From: Oscillospiraceae bacterium
Lineage (GTDB): Bacteria; Bacillota; Clostridia; Christensenellales; Aristaeellaceae
Assembly (NCBI GenBank): GCA_031270865.1
Contig: JAISWI010000052.1
Span: 1 to 51,711, forward strand
DNA length: 51,711 nt
Direction of reading: 5' to 3'
Shown here: positions 27,031 through 34,793 of the stretch, piece by piece
Numbering within the stretch: position 1 is the first letter of the stretch
How the letters are laid out: the number at the start of each line of letters is the position of its first letter
Notes under the pieces: model-generated
The model's input: the letters and a program-made list of their open reading frames with translations, nothing else
The model's database searches: none
What the model was told of the DNA's origin: nothing
Position numbers and translations under genes: made by a program

Positions 27031-27260
27031 AATAAAAACTGGTTGTCAATTGTTGGAAAGAATGGCACCGGTAAGTCCACTGTTATAAAATTGTTATGTA
27101 GGCTGTACCAGCCTTACGCAGTAACAATCAGGACAAACGGGATTAATCTAAATGATCTAATCCAAAATCAGTTGAGTGAAGCGTTTTACGTCATTTTCCA
27201 GGATTATTGACGCTACAATTTCTCGTTTAGAGAAAATATTGCGCGATCAAAATTGATAGT
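27031..27260 (+). pseudogene. ABC exporter ATPase fragment
   Basis: The readable portion is LSIVGKNGTGKSTVIKLLCR (Walker A GKNGTGKS, about 27,050) and FYVIFQDY with a stop (27,210), after which the same frame resumes as RYNFSFRENIARSKL. This is the Walker A to Q-loop region of an exporter-type ABC ATPase, as found in multidrug or lantibiotic exporters. The membrane domain and the Walker B part are absent. The stop in the Q-loop segment and the missing ends show that it is a remnant. Confidence 0.7.
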
Positions 27261-27304
27261 GTAGTTGGGAATACATGAGCGTTAATTAAGGGAAGGAGGT
27301 GAGT

Positions 27305-27355
27305 ATGCCCCCTCCGTCCCGCGACGGAGGGGGCGGGGGGTTCCTCTTTACTTGA
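27305..27355 (+). CDS. Possible 16-residue peptide with perfect ribosome binding site
   Basis: GGAAGGAGGTGA (27291-27302) matches the anti-Shine-Dalgarno almost fully and is followed by an ATG at 27305. The frame codes [16 protein letters not shown] and stops at 27353-27355. It runs opposite to rplL and coincides with a hairpin (27308-27333). No promoter is evident. It could be the beginning of a gene cut off by rearrangement, or a coincidence. Confidence 0.25.
   Translation: MPPPSRDGGGGGFLFT
27308..27333 (-). terminator. Hairpin downstream of rplL
   Basis: CCCCCTCCGTC and GACGGAGGGGG form an 11-bp perfect stem around a 4-nt loop, 15 bp past the rplL stop codon. The T-run is weak on the minus strand, so termination may need help, but position and strength fit the end of the rplJ-rplL operon. 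Confidence 0.6.
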
Positions 27356-27725
27356 TCTCGACGGTCGCGCCGACCTCGGCGAACTTCGCCTTGATCTTCT
27401 CGGCTTCGTCCTTCGGGATCCCTTCCTTGATCGGCTTGGGCGCGGACTCGACCAGGTCCTTCGCTTCCTTCAGGCCCAGCCCGGACACGACCTCGCGCAC
27501 AACCTTGATAACCTTGATCTTCTCGGAGCCGGCTTCCTTCAGGATAACGTCGAACTCGGTCTTTTCCTCGACGGGTTCGGCTGCGGCGGCAGCGGTCGGG
27601 GCGGCTGCGGCGGCCATGGGCGCGGCGGCGGATACGCCAAACTTGCTCTCCAGCGCCTTTACAAGCTCGGCCAGCTCGAGCACGGTCATCGATTCGATGG
27701 CGGAAATGATTTCATCGCGGTTCAT
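27348..27725 (-). CDS. rplL: 50S ribosomal protein L7/L12
   Basis: This 125-residue protein forms dimers on the ribosome stalk and recruits elongation factors. The N-terminal dimerisation domain ([20 protein letters not shown]), an alanine-rich hinge (about residues 33-52) and the C-terminal factor-binding domain ([20 protein letters not shown], then [20 protein letters not shown]) are all present. It is the second gene after rplJ, 67 bp downstream, with GGAGG before the ATG. Full length and intact. Notably, rpoB does not follow, which is unusual for this operon. Confidence 0.98.
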   Translation of the reverse strand: MNRDEIISAIESMTVLELAELVKALESKFGVSAAAPMAAAAAPTAAAAAEPVEEKTEFDVILKEAGSEKIKVIKVVREVVSGLGLKEAKDLVESAPKPIKEGIPKDEAEKIKAKFAEVGATVEIK

Positions 27726-27792
27726 GCGGCTTCCTCCTTAATGTCGCGCGTTAAGCGCTGTTATGTTTTGATAGTAATCGAGGCGCGGCGGG

Positions 27793-28365
27793 TTACTCCT
27801 CGCCGGCCTTCTGCTTGCGCACGGCTTCGAGCGCGAACACAACCGAACGCAGTATCGCGCTGAGCGTGCCAACGAAGTTGGTGACGGGCGCGTTCAGGCT
27901 GCCCATCATGCGGGCGATCAGCACTTCCTTCGGCGGGAGCTCGGACAGCGCCTTGACGCCCTCCGGGCCGAACGCGCTGCCGCCGACATAGCCGCCTTTG
28001 GCTTTCAAGTGCTCATTCTTCGTCTTGGCGACGAAGTCGGTCAGCACCTTTGCCGGGGAGACGGGATCCTTCACGCCGAACGCGAACGCTGACGGCCCGG
28101 CCAAGTATCCGTCCAAGCCAGTGATGCCCAGCTCGTTGACGGCGCGTTGGACCAGTTTGTTCTTCAGGACCACGTAGTCCACGCCCGCGTCGCGGTAGAG
28201 CTTGCGAAGCTCGGTGACCTGCGCCACAGTCACGCCGCGATAGTCGATCAGCACGACGCTGTGCGCGTCCTGGAACCGCCGCTTGATCTGGGCGACAGTC
28301 TCCTGCTTGGCCAGGCGGTTCTGGCTTAGCTTGGGCACGTAATTTAGAACAGTTCCGCTGCTCAT
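27793..28365 (-). CDS. rplJ: 50S ribosomal protein L10
   Basis: This 190-residue protein anchors the L7/L12 stalk to 23S rRNA, and also binds its own mRNA leader to repress the operon. The sequence SVVLIDYRGVTVAQVTELRK, YVVLKNKLVQRAVNELG and LPPKEVLIARMMGSLNAPVT is the family pattern. ATG 28365 is chosen because GAAAGGAGGA precedes it; the upstream extension to 28440 is leader RNA. The first about 20 residues (MSSGTVLNYVPKLSQNRLAK) are an N-terminal extension relative to the usual start near residue 22. The gene is intact and followed by rplL. Confidence 0.97.
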   Translation of the reverse strand: MSSGTVLNYVPKLSQNRLAKQETVAQIKRRFQDAHSVVLIDYRGVTVAQVTELRKLYRDAGVDYVVLKNKLVQRAVNELGITGLDGYLAGPSAFAFGVKDPVSPAKVLTDFVAKTKNEHLKAKGGYVGGSAFGPEGVKALSELPPKEVLIARMMGSLNAPVTNFVGTLSAILRSVVFALEAVRKQKAGEE

Positions 28366-28555
28366 GGATTTCCTCCTTTCCGGATGGATGGGGACAATCG
28401 CGCGAAAAAACCCTTGCGCACACGGCGCAGGGTTCAACAATCAACACACGGCAAAGCCGCTGCTCGATCATATCCCTAACGCCTCGGCGGGCAATACGCC
28501 GTCTCCGGCATACCATTAAGCCACTGCGCCCGCTGTCTTAGGCACGGTCTTTCCA
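28366..28555 (-). ncRNA. Ribosomal protein L10 leader
   Basis: The minus-strand leader contains the landmarks of the L10 leader: AAGACCGTGCCTAAGACAGC, then GTGGCTTAATGG and TGCCCGCCGAGGC, before the hairpin at 28434-28407. L10 bound to L7/L12 binds a kink-turn here and controls the operon. The transcript start is predicted at about 28555 from the promoter. Confidence 0.85.
28407..28434 (-). terminator. Attenuator hairpin in the L10 leader
   Basis: On the minus strand AACCCTGCGC pairs with GCGCAAGGGTT (one bulge) and is followed by a run of six T. It lies about 40 bases before the rplJ ribosome binding site, as expected of an attenuator. Confidence 0.8.
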
Positions 28556-28561
28556 ACAGTT

Positions 28562-28590
28562 ATTATACCGCGGACGCGCCGGAGTGTCAA
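28562..28590 (-). promoter_or_regulatory. Promoter of rplJ-rplL
   Basis: TTGACA (28590-28585) and TATAAT (28567-28562) on the minus strand are perfect consensus with a 17-bp spacer, as fits a strongly expressed ribosomal operon. Confidence 0.95.
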
Positions 28591-28610
28591 GAGGGTAACT
28601 TTGATAAGTT

Positions 28611-28781
28611 AAGGGAAGATTATAACAAACGGGAATACCGCTCTGCGGTTCGGGAATACAGCCACCCAACTTGAAACCCGGCATCTTCGCGAGTCTGCTC
28701 GTGTTTTCAGGTCGGGTGGCTAAAGCCGACATCGCCATGCCATAATCTGTCGCGGCTCGTCAATCGGCTGACGGGTTTTTT
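28611..28781 (+). ncRNA. Candidate structured small RNA, 6S-like in size and outline
   Basis: This 171-nt intergenic stretch folds into a long rod. AGATTAT (28617-28623) pairs with ATAATCT (28742-28748). Inside, AGCCACCC (28660-28667) pairs with GGGTGGCT (28714-28721), then CTTGAAA with TTTCAGG, and CGCGAG-TCTG-CTCGTG closes the tip. The 5' side of the bubble has a small hairpin ACCGC-TCT-GCGGT flanked by two copies of CGGGAATAC. It ends in CTCGTCA...TGACGGG plus six T (28756-28781). A closing stem, large bubble and terminal stem recall 6S RNA, which binds RNA polymerase, but I do not recognise the sequence. No clear promoter lies upstream; TAAGTT at 28605-28610 is the best -10. Confidence 0.45.
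28756..28781 (+). terminator. Rho-independent terminator on the plus strand
   Basis: CTCGTCA and TGACGGG form a 7-bp stem (one G-U pair) followed by TTTTTT. No protein gene on this strand ends here, so it implies a small RNA. Confidence 0.7.
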
Positions 28782-28808
28782 ATGCCGCGTGATTCTTCCC
28801 AGCCGCCG

Positions 28809-30890
28809 TCACTCGCCGCCTGCGCCTGGACGCAGCGCGACGCGAATCATACAGAACAGGTCAAGCGGCGGCGCCTCGAACGAAACCTTACCGTCCTGTT
28901 CAGTGAACGGGATGGGCGTTTCGTCGGGCAGCAACAGCACATCCTCCACGCGCCTGCCGCTTAGCGAGGCCGCAACCCGTACGCCGTGCGCCTTTACGGG
29001 CGGCAGCGTCGTTTGGGTGTTCAGCAGGCTGATATTCATCATCGCCTGGTCCGCGAAGACGATGGCTTCGATGGCGGGCGGCGCGTCAAGCTCCACCGAG
29101 TATGAACCGCCCGACAGGAGATCGATCGCCGCGATGAACGCGTCCGACTGCGCCTTTTCCCCGCGCCGCTCGATGCTGGCCGCCATGTACGCGGTCTTGC
29201 CTTTGCCGTAATGGTTGACGACCATGGCGGGATGGCCTGTGGGAATGCCGGGAGGGTTGGAGTGTATGGACGCGAAACGGCTGTTGTCGCCGGGATCGGT
29301 ATAGGGCAGGGTGATTGTCGCGTAGACCTCCGCGCCAGGGAGCGCTTTCACAACGCGCTGGCGGCCCATGACAGTCAGCGGATATTCCGCCGTCGCGCCG
29401 GCGAATATGGAGACGCCCTTTTCGGTCGGGGCCATGTATGTGACGGTCTGTTCCGTCTCGCCCAGATCTTCCAGGCCCAGCGCGTCGGAGAGGTTCGCGA
29501 GCCCGCTGAATCCGCTGGCGTAGACCGCGCCGCCACGCCGAATGTACTCCTTCAGATCCCTGGCTGCTTCGTCGGGGAGCCTTAACACGCCCGGGAGGAC
29601 TATCACCTTATATCTGCCGATGGCGTTCTTTATGTTCCGGCAGCCAATGACCGTGTATGGGATATGCCTCTCCTTGAGCGCCTGCGCCGCGCCGACCATG
29701 CAGTCCTTATGCGGATACCCCTTCCACGCCATGCCGACGGCGGTTTTTCCGTTTTCGGCATAGTCCATCTTGGAGTTTGTGTCGAACAGCACGGCAACGT
29801 CGGCGGCGATCTCTCCGCCCAGGTACTTTTCATACCGCGCGAACCCGCGAAACGTCGGCGCTACGAGGTCATATACCGCCGGGTTAAGCGTCCCCGCGGG
29901 GTCCACCGCGTCGATAAACAGGAACGCGCCCTTATGCGCCAGCGCGACGCGCGACTGGAGATGGATCATCTCCGGCGACTTCATGGTGGTATGGTCATGC
30001 AGGCTGAGGCAGCGCGAGGTGTGGAACTCGTAGCTGCCGCACAGGGAGTTGAACAGCTTGCAGATGATGCCCTGCTCGGTCGGCCCGGCGTAGAAATCGC
30101 CGCCCACATAGTCGCAGGCGTCGGTGTGGCCCTCCGTCACGCCGAGCGCCCAGTTGGCCGTTATGGTTGAATACTGGTGGTTTGCCGTCACGCCGGGCTT
30201 GTGCCGCTTGACAGTGTCCGAGCAGAACAGCGCGAACTCACGCAGCCACAGCTCCCGCCTGGACTGGAAGGCGTTCCACCTGTCGTCGCTCCAGTCGATC
30301 ACCGTGGGCATGCCGCCGCCCACCTCACGCTCGAAGCGGCCGCGGCAGTTGGGGCAGTAGCACACCTCCGGCCAGAACGTCATGTCAAAGAAAACGCTCT
30401 CGAAGTCGTAGCGCTCCGCCAGGTCCTTTAGTTGCGCTTCGATATAGCCGCGGTAGCCTTGCGAGTTGGGGCACAGAAGGCCGTAACGCCCGGATCGGTC
30501 CGTCCATGAGCCGCCGCCCTTATGCTGCCGGCTGGCGATCCCCTCGGCGTTGATCAGCCGCCAGTCCGCGTTGCGGTCGTAGGCCCAGTTATCATATATA
30601 ACGGAGTAATATAGGATAACGTCCATGCCGTTTTTATGGCACAGCCCCGCCACCTCGCCGAATATATCCCGGCCCTTCAGCCCGGGATGCGCGTTCCCGA
30701 ACGCGGACGGCCAGTAGCACAGCCCCACGTGGGAGTTGGCGTAGACCATCGCGCAGGTTACGCCGGCCCTCTTCAGGTTATCGACATAGGCCTCGGGGTC
30801 GAACGACGCCATGAACTCCGGGTTCCATCCCTCTATGTGCATGTCTACCAGATTGCGCCGGTAGTTTGTATTGTGCCAGCCTGGGCGCAT
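28809..30890 (-). CDS. Putative glycosidase, GHL6 type with trimerisation-like domain
   Basis: This 693-residue cytoplasmic protein (no signal peptide) looks like hypothetical glycosyl hydrolase 6 (GHL6), related to alpha-fucosidase and beta-galactosidase folds. The N-terminal TIM barrel has RRNLVDMHIEGWNP, LKRAGVTCAMVYANSHVGLC, ILYYSVIYDNWAYDRNADWR and FESVFFDMTFWPEVCYCPNC with a CxxC pair. A glutamine-amidotransferase-like domain (about 385-480: VIVLPGVLRLPDEAARDLKE) follows, and a small beta domain ends it. It is the last gene of the sugar operon, 12 bp after the cupin gene. The reaction is unknown; retaining cleavage of a fucosyl- or galactosyl-type glycan is inferred from fold. Confidence 0.75.
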   Translation of the reverse strand: MRPGWHNTNYRRNLVDMHIEGWNPEFMASFDPEAYVDNLKRAGVTCAMVYANSHVGLCYWPSAFGNAHPGLKGRDIFGEVAGLCHKNGMDVILYYSVIYDNWAYDRNADWRLINAEGIASRQHKGGGSWTDRSGRYGLLCPNSQGYRGYIEAQLKDLAERYDFESVFFDMTFWPEVCYCPNCRGRFEREVGGGMPTVIDWSDDRWNAFQSRRELWLREFALFCSDTVKRHKPGVTANHQYSTITANWALGVTEGHTDACDYVGGDFYAGPTEQGIICKLFNSLCGSYEFHTSRCLSLHDHTTMKSPEMIHLQSRVALAHKGAFLFIDAVDPAGTLNPAVYDLVAPTFRGFARYEKYLGGEIAADVAVLFDTNSKMDYAENGKTAVGMAWKGYPHKDCMVGAAQALKERHIPYTVIGCRNIKNAIGRYKVIVLPGVLRLPDEAARDLKEYIRRGGAVYASGFSGLANLSDALGLEDLGETEQTVTYMAPTEKGVSIFAGATAEYPLTVMGRQRVVKALPGAEVYATITLPYTDPGDNSRFASIHSNPPGIPTGHPAMVVNHYGKGKTAYMAASIERRGEKAQSDAFIAAIDLLSGGSYSVELDAPPAIEAIVFADQAMMNISLLNTQTTLPPVKAHGVRVAASLSGRRVEDVLLLPDETPIPFTEQDGKVSFEAPPLDLFCMIRVALRPGAGGE

Positions 30891-30902
30891 GGCGGTATCC
30901 TC

Positions 30903-32135
30903 CTACCTGTCCTTAACCAAATGAGCCGCGTCCGGGTTGCCGGGGCCGAAATGCTTCAGCAAAACCAGCTCGTCAAACTCGCTTGGATTGTTGATAACCA
31001 CGCCCCGCAAGGCGGCGTCGCGCGTGACGAACATCTCATCCCGCGTCAGCTGCCCGAACCGGATCATCACGGGCGACTCGATCGGGTTGCCGTTGATGGT
31101 TCCGTGGCCCTGCATCGTGATAAAACCATAGGCGTCCGCGTCGCGGATCACGGCCGTCCTGCCGGGCAGTACGGTCAGCTCCTTCGCGCAGAAGTCCGCG
31201 CAGCCGTATACCACCCAGTTTTCTCTGTAACCCTCATCTTCCTGCGCGGCGGTTTCCTTTACGGGCACGGGCAGGATATGGCGGTTTGCCTTGAAGTCGG
31301 GGTCCACATTCTTCTCCCAGTCGAGGATGCTTATGAAATAGTCATAGTCATAATGCTTGTCCTTTGGTATGTCCTTCTCCAGCGTGGCGCGGGCGTTGTA
31401 GCGGCCCTCAACCAGCGATTGGAAGAAGATGGATACGTCGCTGGCGCGTTGAGGCTCGTATGTCAGCACACTGCCCGGCGCGTGCAGGATGCCTGGCGGC
31501 ACATCCCAGCCGGTGCCCAGTTCGAGGCGGTATGCCCTGGACAGGTCCAGGATGTTGTTATCGCCTGTCTTCTCCCAGTTTTCCAGGCATTGGCGCGCCT
31601 GCGCCCGCGTGGTGCCCGGGTTCAGGCCGAAGTAGGTATGCGGGAAATTGTTCCACACGTTGTTCTGCTGGAGCGGGAAGTAGTACCCCTCCGGCTTGCC
31701 CAGCATGCCCACGTTCGCCGCGTGCTCATCCATCAGGTGGACGTGGTGGGCGATCGGCCCCATATTGTCAAAGAATTTGGAGAACATCCGCCAGCCGCCG
31801 TACTGGTTCATCATCGCCTCACCCAGGACGCGCCCGCCTTCAAGCTCGATCGCTTCTTTAAAGAGGATCTTTTCCAGGCTGCCGCCGTTCCTTGCCACGA
31901 CATAGCTCAGCCCTTCGTTGGCGATGGTATACTCCGCGTTGTCAGCCGGTGTGGTGGAGGCGAACCAACGCTCGTCTATGCCGCCCTTCGCCCCGCCGTA
32001 GGCGTAATAGTCGCGGGGATCCAGCTTGAGCCTGCGGCCCGGCTGCATGAAGTTACGCGCGACCCAGCACGGCGCGAACAGCAGCAAGCCGTTGCGCGCC
32101 TCGAGTTCACGCCTGATGATGGTTGACTTATCCAT
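30903..32135 (-). CDS. Cupin, mannose-6-phosphate isomerase-like protein
   Basis: This 410-residue protein has two cupin-like halves. Landmarks are GPIAHHVHLMDEHAANVG (metal-ligand histidines and Glu at about residues 123-135), WNNFPHTYFGLNPGTTR, and ELGTGWDVPPGILHAPGSVL with the conserved His of type I isomerases. It resembles proteins annotated as cupins or class I mannose-6-phosphate isomerases in sugar operons, which interconvert aldose and ketose sugars or bind sugar ligands. ATG 32135 is preferred, since GGAGGA lies at 32145-32140; the upstream ATG 32147 overlaps that site. A 10-bp hairpin separates it from the binding-protein gene. True substrate is not known. Confidence 0.75.
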   Translation of the reverse strand: MDKSTIIRRELEARNGLLLFAPCWVARNFMQPGRRLKLDPRDYYAYGGAKGGIDERWFASTTPADNAEYTIANEGLSYVVARNGGSLEKILFKEAIELEGGRVLGEAMMNQYGGWRMFSKFFDNMGPIAHHVHLMDEHAANVGMLGKPEGYYFPLQQNNVWNNFPHTYFGLNPGTTRAQARQCLENWEKTGDNNILDLSRAYRLELGTGWDVPPGILHAPGSVLTYEPQRASDVSIFFQSLVEGRYNARATLEKDIPKDKHYDYDYFISILDWEKNVDPDFKANRHILPVPVKETAAQEDEGYRENWVVYGCADFCAKELTVLPGRTAVIRDADAYGFITMQGHGTINGNPIESPVMIRFGQLTRDEMFVTRDAALRGVVINNPSEFDELVLLKHFGPGNPDAAHLVKDR

Positions 32136-32153
32136 CGGATCCTCCATCCATAG

Positions 32154-32182
32154 GCGGACGGGCAGCTTAGCCGCCCGTCCGC
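32154..32182 (-). terminator. Hairpin after the binding-protein gene
   Basis: GCGGACGGGC and GCCCGTCCGC form a perfect 10-bp stem around AGCTTAGCC. It lies just after the binding-protein stop codon (32201) and lacks a T-run, so it is probably a message-stabilising or partial-termination hairpin. Confidence 0.6.
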
Positions 32183-32200
32183 GCGTATATGGTTGTTATA

Positions 32201-33838
32201 TCACTTCCGCAGGACTTTATCCAACGCCCGCTGGTAGATGGCCGTGTATTCGTCGATCCCCATCGCGTCCAGCCGCGCCACATACCGGTCCCAATCCGTG
32301 TCGGGACTCTGGCGGCCCAGCACCATGTCGGCGAACGTGGACTTGATGAGGTCCTGGATGGGCGTGAGCAGTTCGGACGCGCGGCGGTCGTCTTCCTCGC
32401 CCAGTATGATGTTCGGGAAGGACTTCTCAGGCTCGAACCCGCCGGTCTGGCCGTACGCCTTCTCCATCATGATGATCATCTGCGCGTCGTAGTTCTTAAG
32501 GAACTGCTCGTCCGACAGGTACATCCCCTCGCGGACCGCGCGTGAGCGGAACTGCGGCGCCGTCCACTGCCACGCGAAGTCGTTCAGGTCGCCAAACTCG
32601 GCGATGTCCAGCTGCTCGTAGATCATCGGGTAGCCCGAGAAGCCGAGGCCCTCAACGGGCGAATCCCGCCACGCCACGTCCTTTAGCCCGTAGAACGCGG
32701 TGATGGTGCCTTCGGTGGTGTAGAACCAGTCGGCCCAGCGGACCGCCACTTCCGGATCCTTCATCTTGTCGGTAATTACCAGGTTGATGCTGGGGTTAAC
32801 AAAGCGGTAATTCGCGTTGCGCTCGCCGTCAGGCCCTGTCAGCGGCGGGACGATGACGAACTCGTTGCGGCGCGGGCCTTCCGTAGTAAACATGCCCATG
32901 AAGTGGCCGATGGACGCGCCCAGCTGGTTCGGCTCGACGATTGTGAATCCCGTCGCCGTTATGCCGGTAAACACGTCGCTGGGGAACAGTTTCTCGCTGT
33001 ACAGCTCAGCGATCCAGCGGATGGCGTCGCGGTAGCCTTCCTTGTTCGCGTTGAATACCGCCGTGCCGTCCACGTTCTGCAGGTAGACCCCTGACGCGCC
33101 CGAGTCGTTCCAATAGATGAACGGGTTGATGAGCGACTGCCAGTAGGTGCGGTCCCACGAGGTCGTGTCGAAGGCCAGGGGCATCTCGTCGGCTTCGCCG
33201 TTTCCGTTGGGATCCTGGTCGCGGAAGGCGATCAGCAGCCGCTTGAGTTCCTCGGTCGTTTCCGGGACTTCAAGGCCCAGTTTGTCCAGCCACGGCTGGT
33301 AAACGAAGATCTTGGACCAGACCTGGTGCTCATAATCAACCTCGGACGCGGGGAGCCCGTAGATGTGTCCGGTATCCGGATCGGTGATCCCCTCGCGCAT
33401 CCATGGGTTCTCCTCCATCGCGCCCTTCAGGTGGATGGAATACTGGTCGATGTACTCCTCCAGGGGCTGTACGATGCCCTGGTGTCCCAGCTCGATCATC
33501 TGGGATTTGCTCAAGGTGTCGCCGACGAACATCTCCGGGTAGTCGCCGCTGGCCAGTATCGCGTTGAACTTCTCCGAGAACTCGTCCGTGCTCAGGTCAT
33601 ACTGAATGTCCAGCGTTACGCCGGTCAGTTCCTCGTACATGGTCGTGAAGCGGTTCTGTTTGAGCGGCGCGGTGCTGGCGCCATGGTAAGTCCCAAGCAT
33701 GGTTATGGTGTATGGCTCGCTTACAACGGGCAGCGCGCCGTTTTCCGTCACCAAGCCATCCGCCAGCGCGGCGGCCGGGGCCAGCGCCGCGCATAGCGCG
33801 ACCGCCAGCATCGCGCGGGTAAACCGGGTCAATCTCAT
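32201..33838 (-). CDS. Extracellular sugar-binding protein of ABC importer
   Basis: This 545-residue protein recognises the transported oligosaccharide. The signal peptide MRLTRFTRAMLAVALCAALA then PAAALADG has a cut site (ALA) but no lipobox. LipO-like features follow: SGDYPEMFVGDTLSKSQM, VYQPWLDKLGLEVPETTEEL, DPNGNGEADEMPLAFD, and the end YTAIYQRALDKVL. ATG 33838 is preferred because GGAGGAGG lies right upstream; the longer frame to 33856 has no such site. It is 40 bp after the permease gene. The operon's glycosidase and cupin suggest a deoxysugar- or mannose-type oligosaccharide, which is inference. Confidence 0.92.
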   Translation of the reverse strand: MRLTRFTRAMLAVALCAALAPAAALADGLVTENGALPVVSEPYTITMLGTYHGASTAPLKQNRFTTMYEELTGVTLDIQYDLSTDEFSEKFNAILASGDYPEMFVGDTLSKSQMIELGHQGIVQPLEEYIDQYSIHLKGAMEENPWMREGITDPDTGHIYGLPASEVDYEHQVWSKIFVYQPWLDKLGLEVPETTEELKRLLIAFRDQDPNGNGEADEMPLAFDTTSWDRTYWQSLINPFIYWNDSGASGVYLQNVDGTAVFNANKEGYRDAIRWIAELYSEKLFPSDVFTGITATGFTIVEPNQLGASIGHFMGMFTTEGPRRNEFVIVPPLTGPDGERNANYRFVNPSINLVITDKMKDPEVAVRWADWFYTTEGTITAFYGLKDVAWRDSPVEGLGFSGYPMIYEQLDIAEFGDLNDFAWQWTAPQFRSRAVREGMYLSDEQFLKNYDAQMIIMMEKAYGQTGGFEPEKSFPNIILGEEDDRRASELLTPIQDLIKSTFADMVLGRQSPDTDWDRYVARLDAMGIDEYTAIYQRALDKVLRK

Positions 33839-33878
33839 CTGAAAGTCCTCCTCCAATAATTGAAATACCCTAAGGGGA

Positions 33879-34772
33879 TCACCCCTTCAAGGAACCTATC
33901 ATGACGCCCTTGACGAAGTGCCGCTGCGCCAGCGGATACAGCGTCAGCACGGGCGCGCTCGACACCACGATGATCCCGTATTTGAGCAGGAACTCCATCT
34001 TTACGCGCCTGTCCTGTTCCGCCGCGTCCGCCAGGAAGGAGTTGACCGTTGACTGCGTGTTTTGGATAAGGATCTCGCGGAGAACCAGCTGCAGCGGGTA
34101 GCGGCTGGAGTCGTTAAGGTACAGCAGGGCGGACATGTAGGAGTTCCAATACCCGACCGCGGTAAACAGCCCCATGACCGCTATGATGGCGCCGGACAGC
34201 GGCAGGACGCACCGGATGAAGAAATACCGATTGCCGCAGCCGTCAATCTGGGCGGCCTCAAGCAGCTCGATCGAGATATTCGTCTGGTAGAACGTCCTTA
34301 TAACGATGATGTTCCATACATTGACCGCGCCGGGCAGCGTGAGCGCCCACATCGTATTCATTATGCGCAGGTCGCGGATCAGCAGGTAGCCCGGGATCAT
34401 GCCGCCGCTGAAGAACATCGTAAAAGCGAACAGCGCCATAATGGCGTTGCGCCCCTTGAAGTCCGGCCTGGACAGCGGGTACGCGGCGACAAGGTTCATC
34501 ACCACGCCGATAACTGTGCCCACCGCCATATAAAGCAGAGTATAGCTGTATCCCATAAGGATACGGTTCGTGGAGAAGACGGCCCTGTAGCCGTCCAGCG
34601 TCACCTCGACGGGCCAGAGCGTGACCCGCGCCGCCATCAAGGCCTCAGGCGAACTGAACGAGGCGCTCAGCACGTATACCAGCGGATACAGCACAAGGAT
34701 GCCTATCATCACCAGCAGCGCGGTCGTCAGACCGATAAAAACGTTATCCCCGGCGGTGTTTCCAGCGCGCAT
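33879..34772 (-). CDS. Sugar ABC permease, LplC type
   Basis: This 297-residue membrane protein is the second channel subunit. Visible landmarks are SFSSPEALMAARVTLWPVEV, YSYTLLYMAVGTVIGVVMNL, FSGGMIPGYLLIRDLRIMNT, and the EAA loop (ELLEAAQIDGCGNRYFFIRC) where the usual Ala is Cys. The end YPLAQRHFVKGVMIGSLKG is complete. It starts 21 bp after the LplB-type gene and is followed by the binding protein. Six membrane helices are predicted from hydrophobic runs. It pairs with the upstream permease. Confidence 0.92.
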   Translation of the reverse strand: MRAGNTAGDNVFIGLTTALLVMIGILVLYPLVYVLSASFSSPEALMAARVTLWPVEVTLDGYRAVFSTNRILMGYSYTLLYMAVGTVIGVVMNLVAAYPLSRPDFKGRNAIMALFAFTMFFSGGMIPGYLLIRDLRIMNTMWALTLPGAVNVWNIIVIRTFYQTNISIELLEAAQIDGCGNRYFFIRCVLPLSGAIIAVMGLFTAVGYWNSYMSALLYLNDSSRYPLQLVLREILIQNTQSTVNSFLADAAEQDRRVKMEFLLKYGIIVVSSAPVLTLYPLAQRHFVKGVMIGSLKG

Positions 34773-34793
34773 AGCCGCGACATCCCTTCTTCG

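Noticed and set aside
28538-28738. 66-codon minus-strand frame across the candidate RNA
   Set aside because: It overlaps the rplJ promoter, has no ribosome site, and the plus-strand terminator and stems explain the sequence better. A translated remnant cannot be fully excluded.
30636-32126. 496-codon plus-strand frame across the cupin and GHL6 genes
   Set aside because: Antisense to two confident genes, with unusual composition and no motif.
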